A DNA stretch of 50,175 bases from an uncultured Chryseobacterium sp. GTDB taxonomy: Bacteria; Bacteroidota; Bacteroidia; Flavobacteriales; Weeksellaceae. Made by a program: the position numbers and the translations under genes. Below are positions 7,779-16,684 of the stretch, piece by piece (position 1 is the stretch's first letter; every line of letters starts with the position of its first letter). A model generated the notes under the pieces. It was not told where the DNA came from, searched no databases, and worked only from the letters and a program-made list of their open reading frames with translations. The DNA is taken from NCBI GenBank assembly GCA_913777465.1, contig CAJYRQ010000060.1, forward strand, positions 1-50,175. The letters are read 5' to 3'.

Positions 7779-9257
7779 TTATTTTTGAACGTTTCTGATG
7801 ATCAGGGTCTGTCCGCCTTCTTTGTTGGTGTTTACCCCGGCACCGTCTGCATTGGCAAAGCCGTCTTTCTGCCAGGTGTGGGAGTGGATGTTTACCGCAA
7901 AAGTATTAGGAACTCCGATGATGTCTGAGATGTCGATCATCGCACCGTATTCCCATGATCCCCACTTCGTCAGCTGTCCCGACTGGTTGTAGGCAGTCTG
8001 CCATGCTGCATCGTTTCTGTTGTGCTTCATGTTCAGCCACGGCTTGTACTGCTTTGTGCTGATGTTCAGCTGCCAGATATAAGAATCGTGGGTCGCAGCA
8101 GGGTAGTAGGAATCCCCGTCTTCCTGAATGTAGACATAATTTTCCGTTACACACAGGTTGTCCGGGTTGATCAGGTTGCTTCCCGGGCTCGAATCTCCTT
8201 CAGCCACGACTTCAAGCTTTCCGGTAAGCATATTGCTTTCGTTCAGGACCAGTTTGTAGACTCTTCCCCACATGGTAAGTCCTGCTTTCGGATTCACGCC
8301 GTCTGAAGATTCTCCGGTAGCGGTAAAGTAGATTTCTCTTCCTTTTCCGGCTCCTTTCCGGTAATCCACATCTTCAACCCTTGAAAAACGAATCGCGTTG
8401 TTGTCTATATTTTTCTGGTTGATCTGTGCGCCGGTAAGGTTCTTGGCATTGGAGATTTCCACGAATTCTACATCATACTGGCTTCCTTTCGTCATGTTGG
8501 TCTCCGTGTAATTGTTGTTGGTTCTTTTTAAAGCATACAATTTACCGTTGTTTAAGTCGCCCTGAGTATCGGAAACATACATGATCAGCTGTCCTGCAGA
8601 CTGGTGGGAAGAGCTGAACGACTGATCTTCACCGATCATGATGTAGGTTTTCCCATTGGAAATATCTTTAGGAAGCGGCACGGCATTTTCCATCGATGCT
8701 TTTCCCAAAGCCGGCTTTACCCTCGACTGGTCTGCAGCCTGAGCCGCTGCTGCCAAAGGGTTAATCGCATGCACCATACTTTCTTCTCCGGATTCCCCGG
8801 CAGTAAGGAAAGCACTGAAACCATGCTCGGCAACCGTGGCCAAAGTTGCGGAACAGAGTCTGGTCATCCCTCCGATCCCGTTCAGGATGTATTCTCCTTT
8901 TACCGGCTTGAAGGTTTTATCTAAATAAACTCTTGAAACGGATTTTGTGATTTCATGATTGGTGATCATCAGGTATCCTTCCGAATTCGGATCTTTCATG
9001 ATCCCCATTCCGTCCGGCTGTCCGGCAAACACGAAGCCCGGGCTTCCGGCCAGTACATCGGAACTTGAAAGTAAAGTGGTGATGTTCAGGTTTTCAAAGC
9101 CGGTCATGCCATACGCAAAAGCCGGTTCTTTAGAGAAGTTCTCGATTTTGATGTTCTGGTTTACCGGATTTTCAGGACTCTCGGTTGTTTCATCATTACA
9201 GTTCTGGAAAAGTGCCGCTGCTAAAAACAGCACCCCCATCGTTTTGTGGATTTTCAT
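7779..9257 (-). CDS. PhoX-like (DUF839) lipoprotein
   Basis: 492 residues from the preferred ATG. It begins with a lipoprotein-type signal (AAALFQNCNDE). The body has features of the PhoX/DUF839 alkaline phosphatase superfamily: YLMITNHE near residue 100, GIGGMTRLCSAT near 130, an acidic GEDQSF near 210, and a C-terminal part with NPDNLCV and YIQEDGDSYYP near 375-395 that would form the propeller-like metal site. Whether it hydrolyses phosphate esters cannot be told from sequence alone. The start at 9257 is preferred because a TAGTTTTG -7 box (9279-9286) overlaps the upstream ATG at 9281. The peroxidase gene follows on the same strand. Confidence 0.8.
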   Translation of the reverse strand: MKIHKTMGVLFLAAALFQNCNDETTESPENPVNQNIKIENFSKEPAFAYGMTGFENLNITTLLSSSDVLAGSPGFVFAGQPDGMGIMKDPNSEGYLMITNHEITKSVSRVYLDKTFKPVKGEYILNGIGGMTRLCSATLATVAEHGFSAFLTAGESGEESMVHAINPLAAAAQAADQSRVKPALGKASMENAVPLPKDISNGKTYIMIGEDQSFSSSHQSAGQLIMYVSDTQGDLNNGKLYALKRTNNNYTETNMTKGSQYDVEFVEISNAKNLTGAQINQKNIDNNAIRFSRVEDVDYRKGAGKGREIYFTATGESSDGVNPKAGLTMWGRVYKLVLNESNMLTGKLEVVAEGDSSPGSNLINPDNLCVTENYVYIQEDGDSYYPAATHDSYIWQLNISTKQYKPWLNMKHNRNDAAWQTAYNQSGQLTKWGSWEYGAMIDISDIIGVPNTFAVNIHSHTWQKDGFANADGAGVNTNKEGGQTLIIRNVQK

Positions 9258-9278
9258 AATTGCTTTATTTCGATGCTG

Positions 9279-9286
9279 CAAAACTA
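9279..9286 (-). promoter_or_regulatory. -7 box for the PhoX-like gene
   Basis: Minus-strand TAGTTTTG fits TAnnTTTG, ends 21 bp before the ATG at 9257 and overlaps the other possible ATG. Confidence 0.45.
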
Positions 9287-9431
9287 GGGTTCCGATATGA
9301 ACTGAATTTTAAGGGCTGTGGCAGGGAAATTAAATTTTTCTTATGAAAAGTAACGGAATGTTACGGCAGTTTCAATAATTAGAATCAGTCAAAATAATAC
9401 CGGCAGCCTGTAAATCGGATTTTCAACGCGA

Positions 9432-10090
9432 TTCTCTAATACTAGGTTTAGATCCCTACGGGATGGACAAAGGGAGAGGGTAACATTAAAATATGCGCAA
9501 TCATCCGTGAAAATATGGGCCAATCTGCGGTTAAAAAATTACCCCAAAGCATCTTTCCGGACGGTTCTCTAATACTACGTTTAGATTCCTACAGGATGGA
9601 CAAACATGGGTTTATCAAAAGTTTTACCCTATCGAATATGCGCTATCATCCGTGAAAATCTGTGCCAATCCGTGGTTTAAAAAATTACCGCAAAGTATCT
9701 TTCCGGACGGTTCTCTAATACTACGTTTAGATCCCTACGGGATTGACAAAGGGAGAGGGTAACATTAAAATATGCGCAACCATCTGTGAAAATATGGGCC
9801 AATCTGCGGTTAAAAAATCACCCCAAAGCATCTTTCCGGACGGTTCTCTAATACTACGTTTAGATTCCTACGGGATGGACAAACATGGGTTTATCAAAAA
9901 GTTTTACCCTATCGAAATATGCGCAACCATCTGTGAAAATCTGTGCTAATCCGTGGTTTAAAAAATTACCGCAAAGTATCTTTCCAGACGGTTCTCTAAT
10001 ACTAGGTTTAGATCCCTACGGAATAGACAAATAGGGTATTTATCGGAAACTATTATATCCACTTAAATATCTGTAATCATCCTTGAAAAT
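9432..10090. repeat. Alternating direct-repeat array (A-B-A-B-C)
   Basis: Five direct copies begin with TTCTCTAATACTA at 9432, 9565, 9711, 9844 and 9992. Spacings alternate 133, 146, 133, 148 bp. Copies 1 and 3 share one internal sequence (GACAAAGGGAGAGGGTAAC), copies 2 and 4 another (GGACAAACATGGGTTTATC), so the higher-order unit is a dimer of about 280 bp. The fifth copy diverges after its first 45 bases. Each unit also holds CCGTGAAAAT and CAATCCGTGG stretches. Open frames inside are by-products of the repeat; the region 9282-10214 has no gene. Confidence 0.85.
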
Positions 10091-10149
10091 TCGTGCCTTC
10101 TATGGAAAATTCAAAGCGTAAAAACCCATTCAAAATCCATTGTAACAAA

Positions 10150-10176
10150 CAAAAAAAAGCGGACTACAAGTCCGCT
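10150..10176 (-). terminator. Intrinsic terminator of the long DUF5686 gene
   Basis: AGCGGACT, loop of three, AGTCCGCT (8-bp perfect stem, 10158-10176). On the minus strand it is followed by eight T (10151-10158, partly in the stem). It lies about 40 bp past the stop of the gene at 10215. Confidence 0.85.
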
Positions 10177-10214
10177 CTGTCGAAATAATGATGGATCATC
10201 AATCAAGGATCAGT

Positions 10215-12671
10215 TTAGTTCAGTAAGTTGAGCTTCACTTTAATCCCGAAATTATCTTTAAATTCTGAGGTCTGATAATAGCCCAATCGGTAAGAAAGCC
10301 CTACGCTGTAGCGGCTTCCCAAAAAGCGGTTCCACATGATCCCGGCTTCCTGGTAATAATGATCCAGCACCTGGAAGTGAAACCGGTGGTCCTGGCTGTT
10401 TTTCATATTTCCGATGGCCGCCTGGTATTCAAGCTCGATGTTGGAATATCGTTGTCCTAAAGTCTTGAACCGGAAAGGAAGATATTGCGACACTCTGAAA
10501 GCAACAAATTTATCGGCAAAGAAAGTTCCGGCCGGCATGGTGGCAAATCCCAGATTGGAAGGTGTGCTGATGGCGGAAGTCCATTTGTCGGCATTCAGAT
10601 CCCTTTGTCCGGCAATCCCAAAGTTTTTCCAGACCGGTGCTTCTCCGGAAGAAAGGCCTCCGAAAAGCTTTATGTTGGTATATCCCAGTTTTGACCTGAA
10701 CTGATGGATGATCAAAGCGTCCAGCCGATGATATTCCAGGTTTCCTCCTAATGTCCGGAATCCCTGCTCGTAATTCATGAAGATCTGCGGATAGCCTTTT
10801 TCGTAGGTATATTTTCCGCTTGGCGTCATGATGTTTTTATCATTCGGAGAGAATTTCAGGGAGAGGGTTGCACTGGTATTATCGAAAGCATTTCCGAGGT
10901 CTTTGTAATGGTAATCGAAAAGGGCCTGCTGTTTTTCTTTATTCAGTGCAATCTTCATGCTTAAAGAATTGGAAATATCGTAAAGGAATGAAGCACCCCA
11001 TTTCTGGTTTCTGTAAAAGGTGGCGTTATGAAGGTCAAGATTGAGGTCCGGAATTTTCATCATCATATCCCACATCGCATTGCTGAACCTGCCTGCCGCA
11101 AAAACATCGTCGAGGTATTCAACCCGGAATACGGATGTCCTTTTCTGTGATAATTTTATATCCAGACCCAGGCCGTATTTCCAGCGATGGTCTTTGAATC
11201 CGTATCCGAAATACCCGTCCGGTGAAAAGGTTTTGCTGAATTTTTCATTCAGCTTGACACCCAGTCCCAGCCGGACTCCCTGGTATTCATCATAGTTGAA
11301 AAGTTTGGTAATATCGAAATCAATGATTTTATACCGCAGGTTTCCTCTCAACAGTTGGGTCAGGGTATTCAATTTCTTTTCAAAATCATGCTTCTGCACA
11401 AAGCTGTCGATTTTGGTATAGGTGGCACGTTCCCTGGCCGTGAGGCTGTCTGTTCTATATTGGTTTAAAAGGCTTCCGTCGGAGTTTTTCACTTCCAGCG
11501 AATACCCTTTAAAGTCGGACGCCTTCTGTTCTTTATTCAGCTCAAAATCGAAAAATCGGTTTTTCACATACAGGTAATTGCCGAAACTTTTCTGGTTGTA
11601 TTTCTCTTTCTGGCCCGGTTTCAGGCTGTCTTTTTTGGAGGTATCAAAACTCTGGTCTCCCATCTTTACCCTCATATCTTCGTAATCCAGGAACCACTTT
11701 CCGCCGACGGGTTTCCAGACGGAAACAATTTCCCCTTCGTTTTTCTTTTTGCTGCTGCTTTCAAACTTTTTTAAAGCATAGGTTTCGGAATCCACATAGA
11801 TTTTGCCGTTGAATTTTCTCGGGTTCTGCTTTTTCTTATCGGTGATTTCCTTGAATTTGATGACGTAGGTCTTTCTTCCGTCCAACTGCAGGGTATCCGA
11901 CAGGTAAAAATTAAAAAGCTTCCTGTTTTCCGGCCGCAGTTGTCGCGGGATCCGGTCCAGGTTGGAAATGTTGATCGCCAGGACTTCATAGATCGGATTT
12001 TTGAAACCCGACATCCGGTTGTCAATGATATTGGTTTTTTCGCCGAAGCTTTTGGAATATTTATATTCAGCCGCTTTTTCCCAGAGAAACATCTGGCCTT
12101 CCGCCGAAGCCTGGATGAAATCTTCCGCCGTCAGAGAATCCTTTTCATCTTTTTTGGTCTGCTTTACTTCTTTTTTATCCACTTTGGAAAGCGAATCTTT
12201 TCTTACTGCCAGAAAGTTTTTATAGATATCCACCGAATCTTTGTCCACATCGATCGAAAATTTGGTATAGGACTTAAAATTGTAAGAATCCAGGGATTTG
12301 GGTGAATTTTCTTTGGCTCTCTTGTTCAGTTCATCCAGAATTCTCAGGGCTTTCGGATCGCTTTTATCCTGGATAACCACTTTATCAATGGTGCCCATTT
12401 TTTCGGATAAAGGCTGCATCGTCACTTCCATCGATTTCCTGACGTCGGCCGTTACGTCCTGAAAATTACTGGCCAGGATTTCCACCTTCCTGCATTTTGT
12501 TTTAAAAGATAAAACTCCGTTGAGGTCGGTTTTTCCGAGAAGTTCATCCTCGCAGTATACCGCTGCGTTGTAAACGGGCTTTTTATCAGCTTTACTGAAA
12601 ACCTTCAGCTGGTGCTGCCCGAAAAATAATACCGTAAAAAATAAAAAAAAGGGAGTTAAGCGTTTTGTCAT
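10215..12671 (-). CDS. DUF5686 family protein with carboxypeptidase-regulatory-like N-terminus
   Basis: 818 residues with a signal peptide ending near GQHQL (about residue 20). Residues about 20-95 look like a carboxypeptidase-regulatory-like beta-sandwich (KPVYNAAVYCEDELLGKTD). The rest is a DUF5686 protein with SPKSLDSYNFKSYTKFSID near 140 and IYVDSETYALKKFE near 295, and a C-terminal aromatic-rich barrel-like part. It is a clear paralogue of the 734-residue protein at 3206-5410; both share the KVVIQDKSDP / GVVIEDKSDP segment. A TAGTTTTG box (12693-12700) precedes the ATG and a strong terminator follows the stop, so it appears to be a single-gene unit. Outer-membrane location is inference from family and strand pattern. 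Confidence 0.88.
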   Translation of the reverse strand: MTKRLTPFFLFFTVLFFGQHQLKVFSKADKKPVYNAAVYCEDELLGKTDLNGVLSFKTKCRKVEILASNFQDVTADVRKSMEVTMQPLSEKMGTIDKVVIQDKSDPKALRILDELNKRAKENSPKSLDSYNFKSYTKFSIDVDKDSVDIYKNFLAVRKDSLSKVDKKEVKQTKKDEKDSLTAEDFIQASAEGQMFLWEKAAEYKYSKSFGEKTNIIDNRMSGFKNPIYEVLAINISNLDRIPRQLRPENRKLFNFYLSDTLQLDGRKTYVIKFKEITDKKKQNPRKFNGKIYVDSETYALKKFESSSKKKNEGEIVSVWKPVGGKWFLDYEDMRVKMGDQSFDTSKKDSLKPGQKEKYNQKSFGNYLYVKNRFFDFELNKEQKASDFKGYSLEVKNSDGSLLNQYRTDSLTARERATYTKIDSFVQKHDFEKKLNTLTQLLRGNLRYKIIDFDITKLFNYDEYQGVRLGLGVKLNEKFSKTFSPDGYFGYGFKDHRWKYGLGLDIKLSQKRTSVFRVEYLDDVFAAGRFSNAMWDMMMKIPDLNLDLHNATFYRNQKWGASFLYDISNSLSMKIALNKEKQQALFDYHYKDLGNAFDNTSATLSLKFSPNDKNIMTPSGKYTYEKGYPQIFMNYEQGFRTLGGNLEYHRLDALIIHQFRSKLGYTNIKLFGGLSSGEAPVWKNFGIAGQRDLNADKWTSAISTPSNLGFATMPAGTFFADKFVAFRVSQYLPFRFKTLGQRYSNIELEYQAAIGNMKNSQDHRFHFQVLDHYYQEAGIMWNRFLGSRYSVGLSYRLGYYQTSEFKDNFGIKVKLNLLN

Positions 12672-12692
12672 TAGTTTACTTTATAGAGAAGA

Positions 12693-12700
12693 CAAAACTA
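12693..12700 (-). promoter_or_regulatory. -7 box for the long DUF5686 gene
   Basis: Minus-strand TAGTTTTG, 21 bp upstream of the ATG at 12671, fits TAnnTTTG. Confidence 0.45.
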
Positions 12701-12837
12701 TTGATAAGAAGGTTACAAAACCACAGTAAAAAATATAATCTTTTGTTAAAAACATCAGGATCTATTTGCCGATAAGCCTGATGGGAATTAAGACGAACAG
12801 GTTTTCTGTACTGTAAATTCCGAGCAAAAAGCAAAAT

Positions 12838-12869
12838 TTAAGGCTGCCCAATTATTTAGACAGCCTTTT
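12838..12869 (-). terminator. Terminator of the 80-residue membrane protein gene
   Basis: On the minus strand AAGGCTGTC pairs with GGGCAGCCTT around a 9-base AT loop and is followed by TAAATTTT; on the plus strand the same hairpin is followed by seven T, so it may work in both directions. Confidence 0.65.
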
Positions 12870-12925
12870 TTTAATTTAATTTTATCAGGATAAAGATATC
12901 CTCTTTTCGTATAACCTACCTGTTT

Positions 12926-13168
12926 TTAAGCTCTGCTGCTTCCGTTTCCTCTTGCTGCCAAAGCAACGATCAGGATAAGGATCAGTGCTACTGCAACCCA
13001 TAAAATAGGATTAGACATTAAACCATCTGAACTGCCCCCTTTATTCATATCAACATCTACTTTTAAGTCTGCTGCCTTTTCCTGTGCGTTTGCCCATACT
13101 ACCGCAAAGTTCATCATTAAAGTTAGTACGGCCATCTGGATTTTTGAAATAAAATGTGTCGGTTTCAT
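12926..13168 (-). CDS. Small exported membrane protein (80 aa)
   Basis: Eighty residues. The N-terminus is signal-peptide-like (hydrophobic from about 12 to 27, ending ANAQ), followed by a short polar part with KADLKVDVDMNKGG-like charge and a second hydrophobic helix at about 53-72, then a basic GNGSSRA tail. I do not recognise the family. It is flanked by its own terminator and is separated from alaS by another, so it is probably monocistronic. A small cell-envelope protein is the most that can be said. Confidence 0.65.
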   Translation of the reverse strand: MKPTHFISKIQMAVLTLMMNFAVVWANAQEKAADLKVDVDMNKGGSSDGLMSNPILWVAVALILILIVALAARGNGSSRA

Positions 13169-13635
13169 AATGTTAATTTTTTTAGTTGTATTAATATGTG
13201 TAAGTGTAATGTTTATAATGAAATTATGTTTTTTATGTTATTTCCGTTATATATTTTTGGTATAGATCATATTATGGATTTATATCCCCGTAATATATTG
13301 CATTTGAAATAAAATAAATCTGTTCTTTTTTTCATTAATCATGAATCGTTCCAAAGTGGAGTTATAATAAAAAATACGTGAAAATTTTTCGCGTATTTTA
13401 GACAACGGTTCCGTCTGTTCTAATGTTTTTTTGCAGCGTAGCGGAGAAAAAATTATATGAGAAACTTCCAGATGATCAGGTTTTACGTAAATTTCTAAAC
13501 ACGATTTTTTAAAATCCGTTTGAAGTGACAAGACAAGATTTATTGTCAATAAAAAATCCCATTCAATAATTGAACGGGATTTTTATAAAGTTTTAACAAA
13601 TTATTGCAAAATCTGTAAATTGTGTTATCATTCGA
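13169..13635. other. Intergenic region without a convincing gene
   Basis: It contains the alaS terminator at 13551-13584. A minus-strand open frame of 89 codons (13280-13549) begins directly behind that terminator, has no recognisable motif or promoter, and is not called. Apart from these nothing is seen. Confidence 0.5.
13551..13584 (-). terminator. alaS terminator (bidirectional hairpin)
   Basis: AAAAATCCC-A-TTCAA, loop TAA, TTGAA-C-GGGATTTTT: a long hairpin with one mismatch, A/T-rich at both feet. It lies about 50 bp past the alaS stop. Confidence 0.8.
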
Positions 13636-16239
13636 TTAAAGATTCAATGCTTTCTGATACGCATTTTCCAGCCCATCAAGGTTTTTTCCTCCGGCTGTGG
13701 CAAAGCCCGGGTTTCCGCCGCCGCCGCCCTGGATTTCTTTGGCTAATTCTTTAATAAGTGCTCCCGCCTGGTAAATTCCCGCCAGATCATCTGAAACACC
13801 AACGGTAATCATCGGTTTTCCGTCTGCGTCGGACAGGATCACCGTGATGGAAGTTGGGATTTCTCTCTTCAGCTGGAAAACGATATCTTTTACCGAAGCT
13901 GCATCCAGAGAGGTTCTTTTTACCAGAAGCAGTTTATCGCCTTTTTGCTCGTAAGCCCCTTTCCAGTCGCCAATTTCACCTTTTGCCTTTTCCTTTTTCA
14001 GGGCGTCCACTTCAGATTTCAGCGAAGCATTCTCTTCGATCAGCTTTTCGATGGAGCGAACAATATCCTTTGATTTAAGCAATTGGGCAAGCTCGGAAAC
14101 CTGCTTTTCTAAATTTTTAAAATATTCTTCAGACTGATCTCCCGAAATGGCTTCAATCCTCCTGATTCCTGCTGCGGCAGAACTTTCAGAAACGATTTTG
14201 AAATGGCCGATTTCGATGGTATTTTTTACGTGAGTCCCTCCGCAAAGTTCCTTAGAGCTTCCGAACTGGATCATTCTTACACTGTCGCCGTATTTCTCGC
14301 CGAACAGGGCCATCGCTCCTTTATCCAAGGCTTCCTGGATCGGGATATTCCTGAACTCCTGTAAGGCGATGCTCTCCTTAATTTTTGCATTCACTTTGTT
14401 TTCCACCAATGCCAGTTCCTCTTCCGTCATTTTATTGAAATGCGAGAAGTCGAAACGAAGGTAATCGGGACCTACATAAGAACCTTTCTGCTCAACGTGG
14501 GTTCCCAAAACGTCTCTCAATGCTTCGTGCAGCAGGTGGGTTACCGAGTGGTTGGCCTGGGAATTTTTTCTGTCCGTAGTATTCACCTTAGCGTAGAAAA
14601 GTGCGCCGGCATCCTTCGGGAGACCGTTGATCAGAGAAATGATCAGTCCGTTTTCTTTTTCGGTCTGTAGCACTTCAAAGCTTTCCGTCGCATTTTCAAG
14701 GACGCCTTTGTCACCAACCTGGCCACCGCCCTGCGGGTAGAAGGGCGATTCGCTTAGAACCACCTGATAAAATTCTCCGTCCTTGTTTTCTATTTTCCGG
14801 TATCTTGTAATATAGGTTTCCGATTCAAATTTATCATAGCCTACAAAATTTTCATCTCTTTCTTCCAGCGTAACCCAGTCGTAAACTTTCTGGGCAGAAT
14901 CGCCTCTGGAACGGTCCTGTTGTTCTTTTTTCTTTGCTTGAAAGCCGTCTTCATCAATGGTCAGTCCTTTCTCTTCAGCAATAATTCTGGTTAAATCATC
15001 CGGAAATCCGTAGGTATCAAACAATTCAAAAACCTCGTCTGTAGGAAGTACTTTCTGCTGACCGGCAATCGTCTGCTGAATCAGTTTTTCAACCCTGACC
15101 AATCCGTTCTCAATGGTTTTTAGGAAAGATTCTTCTTCACTCTTAATCACTTCCGTTACCAGTGTGCCCTGCTTTTCAAGTTCAGGGAAGAATTTACCCA
15201 TCTGATTCTGAAGCACCGATACCAATTGAAACAGGAACGGTTCTTTCATTTCCAGGAACCGGTAGGAATAGGAAATTCCCCTTCTCAGGATTCTGCGGAT
15301 TACGTAGCCGGCTCCTCCGCTGGAAGGAAGCTGCCCGTCTGCAATCGCAAAAGCCACGGCCCGGATATGGTCTACCACCACACGGATGGCAATATCTTTT
15401 TCATCTTCCAGAACACCGGTGTATTTTTTACCGGAAAGTTCTTCCACTTTGGCAATTAAAGGAGTGAAGACATCGGTATCGTAGTTGGAAGATTTTCCCT
15501 GGAGTGCCATGCAAAGACGCTCGAAGCCCATCCCGGTATCCACATGCTGCGCAGGAAGTTTTTCCAGAGACCGGTCTGCTTTTCGGTTGAATTCCATGAA
15601 AACCAGGTTCCATACTTCCACTACCTGCGGATGGTCATTATTCACAAGAGTAAGCCCTGAAACTTTGGCTTTTTCTTCTGCACTTCTTAAATCAACATGG
15701 ATCTCTGAGCAAGGCCCGCAGGGCCCGCTTTCACCCATCTCCCAGAAGTTGTCTTTTTTGTTCCCGTTGATGATCCGGTCTTCGGAAATATGGGATTTCC
15801 AGAAATCATACGCATCCTGATCCCTTTCCAGGTTTTCGGAAGCGTCCCCTTCAAAAATCGTCACGTACAGATTTTCTTTCGGAATTCCGTAAACTTCCGT
15901 TAATAATTCCCAGGCAAAAGCAATAGCCTCTTTTTTGAAATAGTCGCCGAAAGACCAGTTCCCCAACATTTCAAACATGGTGTGGTGATAAGTATCCCTG
16001 CCCACATCATCCAGGTCGTTGTGCTTCCCGGAAACCCTCAGGCATTTTTGGGTATCGGCAATTCTCGGAGCTTTAGGCTCTTTGTAGCCTAAAAAATAAT
16101 CTTTGAACTGCGTCATCCCGGAGTTGGAAAACATAAGGGTAGGGTCGTCTTTCAGCACAATCGGTGCAGAAGGAACGATCAGGTGGCCTTTACTTTGAAA
16201 ATAATCTAAAAATTTCTGACGGATCTCTTGTGATGTCAT
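13636..16239 (-). CDS. alaS: Alanyl-tRNA synthetase
   Basis: It attaches alanine to tRNA-Ala in the cytosol and edits mischarged tRNA. The 867 residues carry the class II catalytic core (FLDYFQSKGH near 10-20, SNSGMTQFK near 34-42, GPCGPCSEI near 172-180, VDTGMGFERL near 234-243), the editing domain with HSVTHLLHEAL (near 564-574) and CGGTH (near 665), and a C-terminal coiled-coil/oligomerisation part ending with the Gly-rich GGGGGNPGFATAGG typical of the C-Ala/DHHA1 domain. Length and order are normal. A -7 box TAGATTTG (16279-16286, minus strand) lies upstream and a hairpin terminator downstream. Confidence 0.98.
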   Translation of the reverse strand: MTSQEIRQKFLDYFQSKGHLIVPSAPIVLKDDPTLMFSNSGMTQFKDYFLGYKEPKAPRIADTQKCLRVSGKHNDLDDVGRDTYHHTMFEMLGNWSFGDYFKKEAIAFAWELLTEVYGIPKENLYVTIFEGDASENLERDQDAYDFWKSHISEDRIINGNKKDNFWEMGESGPCGPCSEIHVDLRSAEEKAKVSGLTLVNNDHPQVVEVWNLVFMEFNRKADRSLEKLPAQHVDTGMGFERLCMALQGKSSNYDTDVFTPLIAKVEELSGKKYTGVLEDEKDIAIRVVVDHIRAVAFAIADGQLPSSGGAGYVIRRILRRGISYSYRFLEMKEPFLFQLVSVLQNQMGKFFPELEKQGTLVTEVIKSEEESFLKTIENGLVRVEKLIQQTIAGQQKVLPTDEVFELFDTYGFPDDLTRIIAEEKGLTIDEDGFQAKKKEQQDRSRGDSAQKVYDWVTLEERDENFVGYDKFESETYITRYRKIENKDGEFYQVVLSESPFYPQGGGQVGDKGVLENATESFEVLQTEKENGLIISLINGLPKDAGALFYAKVNTTDRKNSQANHSVTHLLHEALRDVLGTHVEQKGSYVGPDYLRFDFSHFNKMTEEELALVENKVNAKIKESIALQEFRNIPIQEALDKGAMALFGEKYGDSVRMIQFGSSKELCGGTHVKNTIEIGHFKIVSESSAAAGIRRIEAISGDQSEEYFKNLEKQVSELAQLLKSKDIVRSIEKLIEENASLKSEVDALKKEKAKGEIGDWKGAYEQKGDKLLLVKRTSLDAASVKDIVFQLKREIPTSITVILSDADGKPMITVGVSDDLAGIYQAGALIKELAKEIQGGGGGNPGFATAGGKNLDGLENAYQKALNL

Positions 16240-16666
16240 GATCTATATGCTTTGCTTTTTTACAATTTTGATAAGATGCAAATCTACTGTTTTTTACTGA
16301 AAACCGTAAACGGGAAGCCGTAAATTTAAAGTGAACCCCTAGTGGCATTAAAAGGCTGGAAGAGGGATGCTGGATGCCGGAAGTTTTTTGCACGATCAAT
16401 AGTCTGTCATATTAACGAAATGTTTATTTCCAATGATAAAGATGCCGGATATGCATTCTAAAAATCGGTTAGACTTAATTCCGGATGAAAAGATAATTCT
16501 TTCTGTCATCAAATCCGTTTCCCAATATTTTTCGTAAATGATAGTGTAAGGAAATCCTGCAGACGCGCTATCATCAAGATAGAGATTATCTTTGAAACAA
16601 CCGGAAAATTAGTCCGAAATTTGCAACATGGATAGGCAGGTGTAATGAGGAAAAGCAAAATTTGAA
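16240..16666. other. Intergenic region between alaS and msrAB
   Basis: Contains the alaS -7 box (16279-16286, minus), a GGAAG repeat copy (16353-16388) and a possible msrAB -7 box TATCTTTG (16587-16594, plus). No gene is seen. Confidence 0.5.
16353..16388. repeat. Dispersed GGAAG repeat, copy
   Basis: CTGGAAGAGGGATGCTGGAT followed by GCCGGAAGTTTTTT. Same family as the copies at 5637, 21854, 31251, 31704, 32395 and 44955. Confidence 0.6.
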
Positions 16667-16684
16667 ATGGATATAAAATTAAAA

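Noticed and set aside
9743-9949. 68-codon open frame inside the repeat array
   Set aside because: It spans repeat units and its protein reflects the repeat; no independent support.
9432-10090. CRISPR array
   Set aside because: Repeats are over 130 bp with no unique short spacers, and no cas genes are near.
13280-13549. 89-codon minus-strand open frame downstream of alaS
   Set aside because: It begins directly behind a terminator, has no promoter, motif or typical codon pattern.
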